Source: Paenibacillus sacheonensis
Lineage (GTDB): Bacteria; Bacillota; Bacilli; Paenibacillales; Paenibacillaceae
Assembly (NCBI RefSeq): GCF_009909195.1
Contig: NZ_JAAAMU010000009.1
Location: forward strand, 62,001-126,000
Direction of reading: 5' to 3'
Length of the DNA stretch: 64,000 nucleotides
Positions within the stretch are counted from its first letter, which is position 1; every line of letters starts with the position of its first letter. The position numbers and the translations under genes are program-made. Below, piece after piece: positions 8,157 to 16,448 of this stretch. Under the pieces are notes generated by a model. The model made no database searches. It was not told the origin of the DNA and was given only the letters and a program-made list of their open reading frames with translations.

Positions 8157-9170
8157 TTACTCGCCGCCCTTGCGCACTGCGACAGGCATCATCATGCCGT
8201 TGTCCATGCCCATCATTGTCACCGGCGCGGCCTCGGAGTCTCCGTCCTCGTTTAGCTGCACGGGCGTGCCGAAGATCGGCGACGCATACGGCATATGCGT
8301 CCGGCCGCGCGCCAGGATTTGCTTGTAATTGCCGGCATCGCCCTCGTACCCGTCGTGATCCCAAGGGATATACGAGCGAGCGTTGCAATAGTGCAGGACG
8401 CAGGAGCGCCGGTAGCGGTCCTTGGAAGCGTTGGCGTGAGAGCGGTGAAACAGATGCGAATGGAAGAACAGCACGTCTCCCGGCTGCAGCGGCACCGGAA
8501 TCGGGGGCGGATAGTTCTCCGCGGCCACCTTGGACAGCGTGTTGATCTCGTCGTCGGGATGGCTGACGTTATGCACGTAATCCAGGTCGGCGAACGCTTC
8601 CTGGGCGTGAACCCGGCCGCCGCCGACCTCCTTCGGCGGATAAACCGGCTCGTTATGGGAGCCCGGCACGATCCATAGGCATCCGTTCTCCTCGTCCACC
8701 GGTTCCAGCGCCACCCAAGCTCCCAGCAGCGTATCGGGATGCGTCTTGATGTAGCAGGAATCTTGGTGCCAGCCTTGGCCGCCCATGCCCGGCGGATTCA
8801 TGAAGAACATGTCCTGCAGCGCGTAAACGTCCGGACCGACCAGCGCCTCGGCCACGTCCAGGATGCGCGGGTTCAGCAGCGTCCGCTCGGCGACGGGCTC
8901 CGTCCGCGAAAGCATGTGCACGCGCACCTGCTCGTCGAACATGACCGTCAGGTAATCCGGCTCGCCGTCCTGCTTCGGCATCGCCTCGGCGCGGCGGCGG
9001 CTCTCGATGCGCTTCTCCTCCGTGTACGCGTAGATCTCTTCGAGCGCTTCGCCGGCGAGCAGCCCCCGGATGATAACATAGCCTTCCTTATGATAGAAAG
9101 CATAGTCTTTCACGCTGACCAAATATTTGTCCTCGCGCCAATTCGAGCGCGGATAATAGGCGTTGCCCAT
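8157..9170 (-). CDS. phytanoyl-CoA dioxygenase (PhyH) family protein
   Basis: 337 residues with the double-stranded beta-helix of Fe(II)/2-oxoglutarate oxygenases. The iron triad is visible: WHQDS (His-x-Asp, about residues 137-139) and the distal His in FFHSHLFHRSHANAS (about 240-250), with an Arg (RYRRSC) about 10 residues later to bind 2-oxoglutarate. The segment GCLWIVPGSHN is typical of the family. Members hydroxylate small molecules, not only phytanoyl-CoA, so the substrate is open. The AraC regulator gene lies 58 bp upstream on the same strand and probably belongs to the same transcript. ATG has an AGGGG site 10 nt upstream. Confidence 0.88.
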   Translation of the reverse strand: MGNAYYPRSNWREDKYLVSVKDYAFYHKEGYVIIRGLLAGEALEEIYAYTEEKRIESRRRAEAMPKQDGEPDYLTVMFDEQVRVHMLSRTEPVAERTLLNPRILDVAEALVGPDVYALQDMFFMNPPGMGGQGWHQDSCYIKTHPDTLLGAWVALEPVDEENGCLWIVPGSHNEPVYPPKEVGGGRVHAQEAFADLDYVHNVSHPDDEINTLSKVAAENYPPPIPVPLQPGDVLFFHSHLFHRSHANASKDRYRRSCVLHYCNARSYIPWDHDGYEGDAGNYKQILARGRTHMPYASPIFGTPVQLNEDGDSEAAPVTMMGMDNGMMMPVAVRKGGE

Positions 9171-9228
9171 GCCGATCGTCCCCTTTGCATCCGTCTGCCT
9201 TCATTGTGCGCTTCCGGACGCCCCGCGC

Positions 9229-10155
9229 TCAATGCCGGGAAACGGACGATCGGTGAATGTTTTTGATCTCCTCGTTCACGATGACGTAGCGGTTCAGCGG
9301 ATAAGGGGTATCGGGATCCGCGGCGGCGGAAGCGGTGTTGCGGAAGAGCGGATCCTGGCACTTGGCGATATAGGCGGTCGCCGTATACCCCCTTGCGGCT
9401 TTATAAGCGCGGGAGAAATGATGCACGTCCGCGAAGCCGAGCTCGTACGCGATCTCTTTGATCGCCAGCCGCCCCTCCAGCATGAGCTGCTCCGCGCGCG
9501 CGACCCGCCGCTCCATGAGCGCCCGCTTCGGGGACATGCCGACGCAGGCGGCGAAGACGCGGGTAAAGTGCGCATGCGACCAGCCCGACCGGCGGGCGAT
9601 CGCCTCCACCGTGACGCCCTCGCCCAGATGGTCGTCCATGTAGGCCAGCGCCCGGACGATCGGAAGCGGCAGCATGCCGGCTTCCCGCGCGTCGGCCGCC
9701 GGTCCGGCGGCGGCATGGCACAGCTCCTCCAGCAGCGCCGCGAGCAAAGCTGCCATGCGCGCTTCCCAGCGCGGGCCCTGTTCATTCGCAACGGCAAGCA
9801 GCCGCTTCATCGCGGCCTCGCCGAACCGATCCGCGCCGATGGGCAGCCAATCCGCCCGCAGAAGCGGTGCCATCGGGCCGTCAGGCTCCTCGAACGATGC
9901 CCAGTCGAAGTGGACGAACGCATGCCGCACGTGTTTGACCGGATCGAAACGGTAGCGATGGCGCTCCCCGGGCCGCGTGAAGACGAAGCCCGGCCGGTCG
10001 AGCGTATAGGCACGGCCCCGCGTCTCGTAAACCGTATCCGAGCCGCCTTGGAAATAAACCAGCTCGTAATCGGTAATCGCGCGCGGACCGAGCGTAAGGC
10101 CAGCCCGGACGAGCAGGTCTCCGGCCAAGTGGATATACGGCCACTCCGAATGCAT
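9229..10155 (-). CDS. AraC family regulator with cupin sensor domain
   Basis: 308 residues. The N-terminal half (about 15-150) is the cupin-like arm that binds an effector in AraC proteins (DTVYETRGRAYTLDRPGFVFTRPGERHRY). The C-terminal 100 residues contain two helix-turn-helix motifs: GEGVTVEAIARRSGWSHAHFTRVF and LAIKEIAYELGFADVHHFSRAYKAARG, the second being the AraC signature. It is followed by the PhyH gene and probably activates that pair. The ATG follows GGGAG at 7 nt. The coupling to the dioxygenase is inference from proximity. Confidence 0.92.
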   Translation of the reverse strand: MHSEWPYIHLAGDLLVRAGLTLGPRAITDYELVYFQGGSDTVYETRGRAYTLDRPGFVFTRPGERHRYRFDPVKHVRHAFVHFDWASFEEPDGPMAPLLRADWLPIGADRFGEAAMKRLLAVANEQGPRWEARMAALLAALLEELCHAAAGPAADAREAGMLPLPIVRALAYMDDHLGEGVTVEAIARRSGWSHAHFTRVFAACVGMSPKRALMERRVARAEQLMLEGRLAIKEIAYELGFADVHHFSRAYKAARGYTATAYIAKCQDPLFRNTASAAADPDTPYPLNRYVIVNEEIKNIHRSSVSRH

Positions 10156-10415
10156 GCTGCCACTCCCTTTCCTACGATGCTCAAACGTCGTTCAACCCCG
10201 CAGCCGATGTTCGGCGTCGTTATTTCGATTAAACCACACCTGCGTCTCCCGCTGCTATCGATCTTTCGTTTGCGTCACCGGCAGACCAGACCTCCCCCTC
10301 TTTCCGACGCTTGCATCGCGATTCCAAACGCTGACAATTCGTTAACGCGGATCATACACGCCGTTAATCTTCGGCCCTTATACTGAGAACAACCTTCGAC
10401 CAGGAGATGATAATT

Positions 10416-10664
10416 ATGCCGGCTTCCTCAAGCATCGCCTATACCCCGCGCATCAGCGACAGCGACACGATGACCAACAAGCTGATCTATCAAGTGAGGC
10501 AAAATCAACTTTCCCCCGCCGAAATGGACCGCCTGCAAAATCGCAGCGCCCGCGAGCTTCACGCCCTCCGCCGCGAGCTGAACGAGCTGTTGAACGAGCT
10601 TCGCGCCATAGCAGAGCGCGGCGCCCCGGTACGGCAAGACGTCCCGCGCCGAACGGCCGCCTAA
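10416..10664 (+). CDS. small helical conserved-looking protein
   Basis: 82 residues. The start is the second ATG (10416) because AGGAG (10402-10406) touches the first ATG at 10407 but is 9 nt from the second. The sequence is hydrophilic with one predicted amphipathic helix pair (LSPAEMDRLQNRSARELHALRRELNELLNELRAIAERG), likely a coiled coil. No membrane segment, signal or metal motif is visible. A terminator follows at 10736. The good ribosome site and terminator support a real gene; I do not recognise the family. Confidence 0.6.
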   Translation: MPASSSIAYTPRISDSDTMTNKLIYQVRQNQLSPAEMDRLQNRSARELHALRRELNELLNELRAIAERGAPVRQDVPRRTAA

Positions 10665-10735
10665 CGCCAGCTCTCCCCTTCTTCCCCTCTTTTCCTTCCT
10701 CCCTTTCGCGTCCGCATGATCAACCCATCGTTCCG

Positions 10736-10792
10736 CAACAAAAAACCGGCTTCCGCTGCGACTCATGTCTAGGCAGAAGGCCGGTTTTGTTG
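10736..10792. terminator. bidirectional terminator between convergent genes
   Basis: CAACAAAAAACCGGC(TTC) pairs with (GAAG)GCCGGTTTTGTTG, giving a long stem flanked by A-run and T-run, so it serves both the small plus-strand gene and the minus-strand gene at 10855. Confidence 0.8.
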
Positions 10793-10854
10793 CGCTTATT
10801 CACAGGAAGACGAACACCTTTCACTCCAATTCGCTTATCGCCGCTCCGATGGAG

Positions 10855-11400
10855 TTACGTCTCGTCCGCCAGATCCCAGCGATGCCGATACTTCTCCAGC
10901 TTCGGATGCAGGCGCTCCGGCGCGGACGCCAGCAGCAGGCGCAGCTTGACGATCCATTCCTCGAAAGAGGAGAACGACGCGAAGAGGTTCGCCGTCTCCG
11001 GGGTCAAGTACAGAAACAACGGCGAAGGATAGACCTCCGCCAAATGCCGGAGTGCCGCTTCCATCGGCGTATACTTCTTCCTTTTCCCCTCCAATCCCTC
11101 GACGGCGACCGGAATCGACCCGCGGCCGCGCTCTTCCTCGTAGCTGCGTTTCCAGTCATGCAGGCGGTCCAGCCGTTTATGATACGGAAGCACGGGCTCC
11201 TTCGTCATGCGCCGCACCGTCTCTTCATGCAGCGGATACAGCACCAGCTTGGCGAAGCCGCGCTTCTCCGCCGTCGCCGCGGCAAGCGCCAGCGCCTTGT
11301 CCTCCATATGCTGAAACGTATCGTAGACGACCATCGTTCCTTTGCGACTGTTAGCCGGCGGCTCGTAGCCGAACGGAACGGAACCGGCGATTCGGTTCAC
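10855..11400 (-). CDS. uncharacterised cytosolic protein, GTG start
   Basis: 181 residues from GTG at 11400, chosen because GAGGAGG lies 8 nt upstream; an ATG 24 bp earlier lacks a ribosome site and would contain this one. The protein is soluble and charged, with a segment MVVYDTFQHMEDKALALAAA and TAEKRGFAKLVLYPLHEETVRR near the N-terminus that looks like a Rossmann-type beta-alpha unit, and a helical C-terminal half. No known motif is recognised. It ends at a bidirectional terminator and seems monocistronic. Confidence 0.7.
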   Translation of the reverse strand: MNRIAGSVPFGYEPPANSRKGTMVVYDTFQHMEDKALALAAATAEKRGFAKLVLYPLHEETVRRMTKEPVLPYHKRLDRLHDWKRSYEEERGRGSIPVAVEGLEGKRKKYTPMEAALRHLAEVYPSPLFLYLTPETANLFASFSSFEEWIVKLRLLLASAPERLHPKLEKYRHRWDLADET

Positions 11401-11637
11401 TGCGCATTCCTCCTCGTACTCCATCGTTTATATGCAGTATACCCATTAATCGCCGCCGATTGAAATGCTCCATGAAAACAGGCCCGTAATGCGGATAAAT
11501 CGGCGCGTTTGCCCTGTCGCCGGATAAGCGGCATGACGAATACGACAAAGTTGGATACAAAGTAATTGAAAGTAGCGGAATTCGACCTATTCATTTCGCC
11601 GACAAAAAATGCTAATTTTATACATATTCAGACAGAA

Positions 11638-11717
11638 GCTTGCTGCAAGGAGGTGGATTTCTACTAGCTGCCAGCAGTGAAATCATAATATCGAATCCGC
11701 GAGAGTCGCGGTTTTTT
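11638..11717 (+). promoter_or_regulatory. structured leader with intrinsic terminator upstream of the SLH gene
   Basis: GATTTC (11656-11661) pairs with GAAATC (11679-11684), and within the enclosed loop CAGCA (11672-11676) can pair with TGCTG (11641-11645) outside, giving an H-type pseudoknot. A perfect anti-SD match AAGGAGGTG (11647-11655) lies inside it. It is followed by CCGCGA-GAG-TCGCGG plus seven T (11696-11717), an intrinsic terminator placed before, not after, the downstream gene. This arrangement is typical of attenuators and riboswitches. I do not match it to a known class. Confidence 0.5.
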
Positions 11718-11754
11718 TGTGCGAATTTCGCCTCTGCGAAAGGAAGGACATGAC

Positions 11755-14655
11755 ATGCAAAGAAGAATTATGCTCGTGCTTACGGCGCTGCTCGTTCTAG
11801 GACCCTGGCTTTGGGGGATGCCCTCGCCGGTCCAGGCGGCCGCTTATTCGTTTGCCGGCGGGGGAGACGGGACGCCATCGAATCCCTATATCGTGCTGAC
11901 CGCGGAGGATATGGACCATGTCCGGGACAATAAGACGGCAAGCTACAAGCTTCAGGCAGATATCGATCTGACCGCTTACAGCGCATGGCAGCCGATCGGA
12001 ACAGACTACGGCGATTCGTTCAGCGGTAATTTCGACGGAGCCGATTATACGATTCGCGGGCTGACCATCCAATCGTCCTTGACCTATATCGGACTATTCG
12101 GTTATATCGATGGCTCGGGAACGCTCGAACACGTACGGCTGGAGGATGCGGATGTTACTTCAACCAACGTGAACGCCCAGGCAGGCACGCTTGTCGGCGT
12201 CACAGCGTATTTGAACACCATTGACCATTGTTCAGCAACGGGCACGATAAGCGGCGGCAGTTATGTTGCCGGCGGCTTGGTCGGTCAATTATCGCAGGGC
12301 ACGCTTACGAACAGCGACGCTCACGTCCGGCTGGATGTTACCAGTCAATACGCAGGCGGGCTCGTCGGATATTTTCAATCCGGAACGATCGACAGCAGCC
12401 TGGCAACCGGTGATGTATCTAACGCCTTAAATTATGGAACTGTAGGAGGGCTTGTCGCCTACAACCAAAATGATACGATCGCGAACAGTTATTCGACCGG
12501 CCGCGTGACCGGTGCGGCGAGCAGCCATGTCGGCGGACTGCTGGGCGAATTAGGCTCTGGAGACGTTAGGAATAGTTTCGCTGCGGGCACCGTGAATCCA
12601 GCCGGGGCCGGCGGTTCCATCGGCGGACTGATCGGTGACAAAGATATGTTATTTCCAGGCGCCATAAGTGATTCGTATTGGAATCTAAGCGACAATCCCG
12701 CGCTGCGGACGATCGGTTCCGAAGCCGGTATGGACGGGGCCGTCACTTCGGACGCCATGAAGCAATGGGGAACCTACTCCGGCTGGGATCCAACGGTCTG
12801 GGGCATTCGGGAAGGGATCGGTTATCCGTATTTGCTTGCCTTCTATCCAATCGTAAGCGCAGACCCGCTCCCGCCATCGACGGTGTATTCCAATGAGCCG
12901 GGCGGTAATCAGCTTGAAATTTCCGGTTCCATGCGCGACGGCAGCATCGGGGAGCCATTGGAAGTAAGCTATTCCATCGCGAATGCTGTGAACGTTACCA
13001 TAACACAGGATGTATATGCCGCCGATGCCACAGGCGGGAACCAATCGTTCCGCTTTCCGGTCACGCTCGAAAAGAGCAGTTATACAACGGGGACTTACAC
13101 GATACGGCTCTCCGTAAAGGATACCGTATCCAGCCATGAGAAGACGCAATCCTTCACCTTCGATGTCGAGGATGCGAAGGCTCCGGCCGCGCCTGACGTC
13201 GCCAGTCCCGATGAAGGCCAATCGATGAGCGACGCAACGCCGACCGTCAGCGGCATGGCGGAGGCGAACTCCACGGTAACGATCGTTCTGGACGGCGCCG
13301 ATGCAGGTACGACGACGGCTGCGAGCGGCGGAGGCTGGACATGGACGCCGGGCACCGCGCTTGCCGACGGCACGCACACGGTGAGCACGCGGGCTACGGA
13401 TGCCGCAGGCAATACGAGCTCCGCATCCGCGGCCATCACATTCACCGTTGATCAGACGCTGCCGGGCGTACCCGTCATTACCGCTCCGGCTGCCGGAGAG
13501 TCGACGACCGATACCACGCCAACCGTCAGCGGCACGGCGGAGGGGAATACCGCGGTAACCGTTATCCTAGACGGAACCGATTCTGGAACGACGACGGCAG
13601 AGGCCGATGGCGATTGGACGTTGACGCCGGGCACCGCGTTGGCCGAAGGCGCGCACACCGTAAGCGCTAGGACGAAGGATGCCGTTGGCAACATGAGCGC
13701 CGCATCCGTTCCCGTATCGTTTACGATTCGCAGGGAAACGGCAAGCGCTCCGGGCGGTTATTTATCCGGGAATGCCGATCTTAGGTCGCTTACGGCGAAG
13801 GCCGATGGTCAAGAGCTTGCGTTAACGCCGACGTTCGCCGCTGGAACAACCGATTATAAGGCTGATACGTCCGAAGAACGAATCGTGGTCCAAGCTGCTG
13901 CAGCCGATGCGAACGCCGCCGTAACCATTCAAGGCGAAGCTTCAAGCGGCGACAAAACGGTACGTCTTGCCGAAGGCGACAACAAGATCGAGATTGCCGT
14001 GAAAGCAGCGAATGGCACGGTCCGAACGTATACGCTGAACGTCCGCCGTTCGATCGTCATCGTTGATCCGAACCCTCCGACATGCACGTTTACCGACATA
14101 ACCGGCCATTGGGCGGAAACCCAAATCTGCGAAGCGGTGGTCAACGGGGTGGTGCAAGGCGATTCATCGGCTTTCTTCCGGCCGAACGAGAAAATTACCC
14201 GCGCCGAATTTACGGTGATGCTGCTCCGCGCGCTCGGGACAGCACCCGTAACGGATAAGGATACGCCTGCGCTGTCATTCGGCGACCGTGCAAAAATTCC
14301 GGATTGGGCAAAAGAAACGATCGCCGCAGCCGTAAACAACGGCATCGTCAAAGGCTATGCGGACGGTGCATTCCGGCCCAATCAGACGGTGAGCCGTACG
14401 GAGATGGCCGCGATGATTGCAAGGGCGATGAATTGGCAGACCGGCGTCGCTCAGCAAACCTCCTTTGCCGACAATGCCGGCATTCCGGCTTGGGCACGAG
14501 GCTTCATTCACTCGGCTGCCCTGCATGGCGTGCTCGAAGGCCGGGAAGGCAATCGATTCATGCCGGGCGAACAAGCGACGAGAGCGGAAGCAACGGTCGC
14601 GCTTCTCCGGTTATGGAAGCTGACCCCCGACAACGGGAAGAACGACGGCTTCTAG
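11755..14655 (+). CDS. cell-surface protein with GLUG, Ig-like, cadherin-like and three SLH domains
   Basis: 966 residues from the ATG at 11755 (AGGAAGG 7 nt upstream). A signal peptide (MQRRIMLVLTALLVLGPWLW, cleavage near residue 29) precedes GLUG repeats (GGLVGQLSQG, GGLVGYFQSG, GGLVAYNQN, GGLLGEL at about 160-260), as in M26-type and adhesin proteins. Then come two bacterial Ig-like repeats (about 475-660, each with TPTVSG, GTTTA and DGTHTVS/EGAHTVS), a cadherin-like beta-sandwich (about 675-770, SLTAKADGQELALTPTF to RTYTLNVRR) and three SLH motifs (about 780-960, FTDITGHWAETQI, SFGDRAKIPDWAKETI, SFADNAGIPAWARGFI) that bind pyruvylated cell-wall polymer. Probably a wall-anchored adhesin or S-layer-associated protein. 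The structured leader upstream suggests attenuation control. Confidence 0.93.
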   Translation: MQRRIMLVLTALLVLGPWLWGMPSPVQAAAYSFAGGGDGTPSNPYIVLTAEDMDHVRDNKTASYKLQADIDLTAYSAWQPIGTDYGDSFSGNFDGADYTIRGLTIQSSLTYIGLFGYIDGSGTLEHVRLEDADVTSTNVNAQAGTLVGVTAYLNTIDHCSATGTISGGSYVAGGLVGQLSQGTLTNSDAHVRLDVTSQYAGGLVGYFQSGTIDSSLATGDVSNALNYGTVGGLVAYNQNDTIANSYSTGRVTGAASSHVGGLLGELGSGDVRNSFAAGTVNPAGAGGSIGGLIGDKDMLFPGAISDSYWNLSDNPALRTIGSEAGMDGAVTSDAMKQWGTYSGWDPTVWGIREGIGYPYLLAFYPIVSADPLPPSTVYSNEPGGNQLEISGSMRDGSIGEPLEVSYSIANAVNVTITQDVYAADATGGNQSFRFPVTLEKSSYTTGTYTIRLSVKDTVSSHEKTQSFTFDVEDAKAPAAPDVASPDEGQSMSDATPTVSGMAEANSTVTIVLDGADAGTTTAASGGGWTWTPGTALADGTHTVSTRATDAAGNTSSASAAITFTVDQTLPGVPVITAPAAGESTTDTTPTVSGTAEGNTAVTVILDGTDSGTTTAEADGDWTLTPGTALAEGAHTVSARTKDAVGNMSAASVPVSFTIRRETASAPGGYLSGNADLRSLTAKADGQELALTPTFAAGTTDYKADTSEERIVVQAAAADANAAVTIQGEASSGDKTVRLAEGDNKIEIAVKAANGTVRTYTLNVRRSIVIVDPNPPTCTFTDITGHWAETQICEAVVNGVVQGDSSAFFRPNEKITRAEFTVMLLRALGTAPVTDKDTPALSFGDRAKIPDWAKETIAAAVNNGIVKGYADGAFRPNQTVSRTEMAAMIARAMNWQTGVAQQTSFADNAGIPAWARGFIHSAALHGVLEGREGNRFMPGEQATRAEATVALLRLWKLTPDNGKNDGF

Positions 14656-14674
14656 GATGCTCCTTTACGTAATG

Positions 14675-14716
14675 AAGAAGCCGAACGGCCCTAGCGTAGC
14701 GGCGGTTCGGCTTCGA
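14675..14716 (+). terminator. hairpin after the SLH gene
   Basis: GAAGCCGAAC and GTTCGGCTTC pair over 10 bp around a GC-rich loop, 20-60 bp after the stop codon. A T-run is lacking, so strength is uncertain. A near-identical AAGCCGAA hairpin with TTCTTTCT occurs at 15261-15303. Confidence 0.5.
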
Positions 14717-14855
14717 AATGGCGAGAGAATCAACTATCGCGAAACACTATTAGGCTGCAGGCTTGCCCCATGCTAGCCTGCAAGTCATGCTATCCAAGAA
14801 ATGCAAGCCATGCTAGCCATTAAGCTGCAAACCATGCAAGATAGCGATGGCACGT

Positions 14856-14918
14856 CATGTAAGCCATGTAAGCCATGTAAGCCATGTAAGCCATGTAAGC
14901 CATGTAAGCCATGTAAGC
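14856..14918. repeat. 9-bp minisatellite, seven perfect copies
   Basis: CATGTAAGC is repeated seven times head to tail without error, flanked on both sides by degenerate CATGCAAGC-like copies (14760-14855, 14919-14945). Every frame on the plus strand meets a stop inside the unit in one phase, so it is not coding there. Perfect copies imply recent expansion by slippage. Confidence 0.9.
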
Positions 14919-14988
14919 CGTGCAGGCCTTGCCAGCACGCCAGCCATTAACGTCATTCTTGCGCCATAAACCTAACACCCTGCAACGT

Positions 14989-15173
14989 CTAACGCTTGTA
15001 CGGAACGCTAATCGGCTCGAAATGACGATTTTATATCGCTAACGCTTGTCAGGAAGCTTATTCCGAGATTATCGATGCAAAACGGGCTCCTCTACGCCAA
15101 ATAACGTCTGTCACAAGCGTTAGCGTTTATTTAGTCGTCTTTTGAGACAAATAGCGCTGCTGGCAACCGTTAG
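14989..15173. repeat. 185-bp four-palindrome element, TAACG family, copy A
   Basis: Four 21-bp imperfect palindromes of the form TAACG...CGTTA lie at 14990-15010, 15040-15060, 15102-15122 and 15152-15172. Their centres are 15000, 15050, 15112 and 15162, that is 50, 62 and 50 bp apart. The element begins CTAACGCTTGT and ends GCAACCGTTAG. A second copy of the same length is at 26817-27001. It lies between two convergent genes. Confidence 0.85.
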
Positions 15174-15260
15174 GCGAGGCGTCAGTCTGGATTCACGTTG
15201 AACGATCGGCAGCTACCGCTGCTCGCTGAACCCGCTTAGCATGCAGCGGTCCTCTACGAC

Positions 15261-15303
15261 CCGAAGCCGAACGGCCCTTGCGGCCATTCGGCTTCTTTCT
15301 AGT
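15261..15303 (+). terminator. AAGCCGAA hairpin with T-rich tail
   Basis: AAGCCGAA-C-GGCC and GGCC-A-TTCGGCTT pair, followed by CTTTCT on the plus strand. It reads as a terminator for rightward transcripts and resembles the hairpin at 14675. Confidence 0.5.
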
Positions 15304-15420
15304 GCTATCGCTCCGTTCGCCTGCAGCCTGCCCATACGCCAATTTGGCGGCCTCCGCGCGGCAGCTGTTCTGCTTTGGCAGGTAGATGCCGGCGGCATCC
15401 TACGAGGGTATGCCTCATCG

Positions 15421-15516
15421 GCTGAGCAGTCGGCTGAGCAGTCAGTCGACCAGTCGGCTGACCAGTCGGCTGACCAGTCGGTCGTGCAGTCAGATGAGCA
15501 GTCAGATGAGCAGTCG
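15421..15516. repeat. 12-bp minisatellite, eight copies
   Basis: Eight head-to-tail 12-mers with consensus GCTGANCAGTCG lie 25 bp beyond the stop codon of the permease gene at 15542. The length is a multiple of three so frames stay open through it (Ser/Gln/Asp-rich or Cys/Asp-rich), but no frame has a ribosome site or joins the permease. Confidence 0.9.
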
Positions 15517-15541
15517 GGCCGAGCAGAAAGAGACGTCGCTG

Positions 15542-16429
15542 CTATTCCTTCACCGAACCGAGCGTAATCCCCGAAATGAAGTAACGCTGCAGGAACGGAT
15601 ACATGGCCATGATCGGGAACATCGAGACGAAGATTTTGGCCGCGCCGAGCGTCTTGTCCGATACGCTGGCCATTCGCTTGACGTCGTCCACCGACTTGAG
15701 CAGCGTCGGATCGATGCGGACGACGAGCTGCTGCATGTAGGTTTGAAGCGGCGCGTGCTCGATGCTGCGCATGAAGATCATGCCCAGCATGAATTCGTTC
15801 CACACCGTGACGAGCAGGAACAGCGTCGTCGTCGCCAAGACCGGCATCGCGAGCGGCATGTAGATGCGGAACACTTTGTACCATGGGCCTGCGCCGTCCA
15901 TCGACGCGCATTCGTCCAGCTCCTTGGGGATCGTCCGGAAATAGTTCACGATCAGAATGACGTTGTAGACGTTGATGATCATCGGCAGCACGAGCACCCA
16001 GAACGAGTTCATGAGCCCCAGCTGCTTGACGATGAGATAGAACGGAATCAAGCCGCCGTTGAACATCATGACGAAGACGAGCAGCCACATGTAGGCGTTG
16101 CGCAGCTTGAATTCCCTGTTCGTCCGGGACAGCGGATACGCCATCAGCAGCGAGATGAAGAAGCTCAGGAACGTCGTGAGCGCCACGCGTTTCACGGAGA
16201 CGAAGAAGGTCTGGAAAAACGTCGTATCCTCGAACAGCTTCGTGTACGCGGCAACCGTGAAGCCGCGCGGATAGACGGTCACGAAGCCGCCTTCGGCCTT
16301 CGCGGGCATGCTGAACGAGATCGCGAGATTGTGCACGATCGGAAAGATACAGGTGAACGCTGCGAGCGCAAGCAGGACCAGCAGAGCGATATCTGCGGCT
16401 TTGGCTCCCGGGGTTACATTCCTTACCAT
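15542..16429 (-). CDS. carbohydrate ABC transporter permease, LplC/YtcP type
   Basis: 295 residues with six predicted membrane helices. The cytosolic EAA loop that docks the ATPase is visible at about residue 175: ELDECASMDGAGPWYKVFRIYMPLAMP. It is the second permease of a binding-protein-dependent importer (MalG position). GAGGAGGAG lies 5-8 nt before the ATG. It is the last gene of the minus-strand operon histidine kinase, response regulator, lipoprotein, permease, permease. No ATPase gene is present; in Paenibacillus and Bacillus such importers usually share an MsmX-like ATPase encoded elsewhere (family knowledge). Confidence 0.93.
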   Translation of the reverse strand: MVRNVTPGAKAADIALLVLLALAAFTCIFPIVHNLAISFSMPAKAEGGFVTVYPRGFTVAAYTKLFEDTTFFQTFFVSVKRVALTTFLSFFISLLMAYPLSRTNREFKLRNAYMWLLVFVMMFNGGLIPFYLIVKQLGLMNSFWVLVLPMIINVYNVILIVNYFRTIPKELDECASMDGAGPWYKVFRIYMPLAMPVLATTTLFLLVTVWNEFMLGMIFMRSIEHAPLQTYMQQLVVRIDPTLLKSVDDVKRMASVSDKTLGAAKIFVSMFPIMAMYPFLQRYFISGITLGSVKE

Positions 16430-16448
16430 AAGAAGCTCCTCCTCGTCA

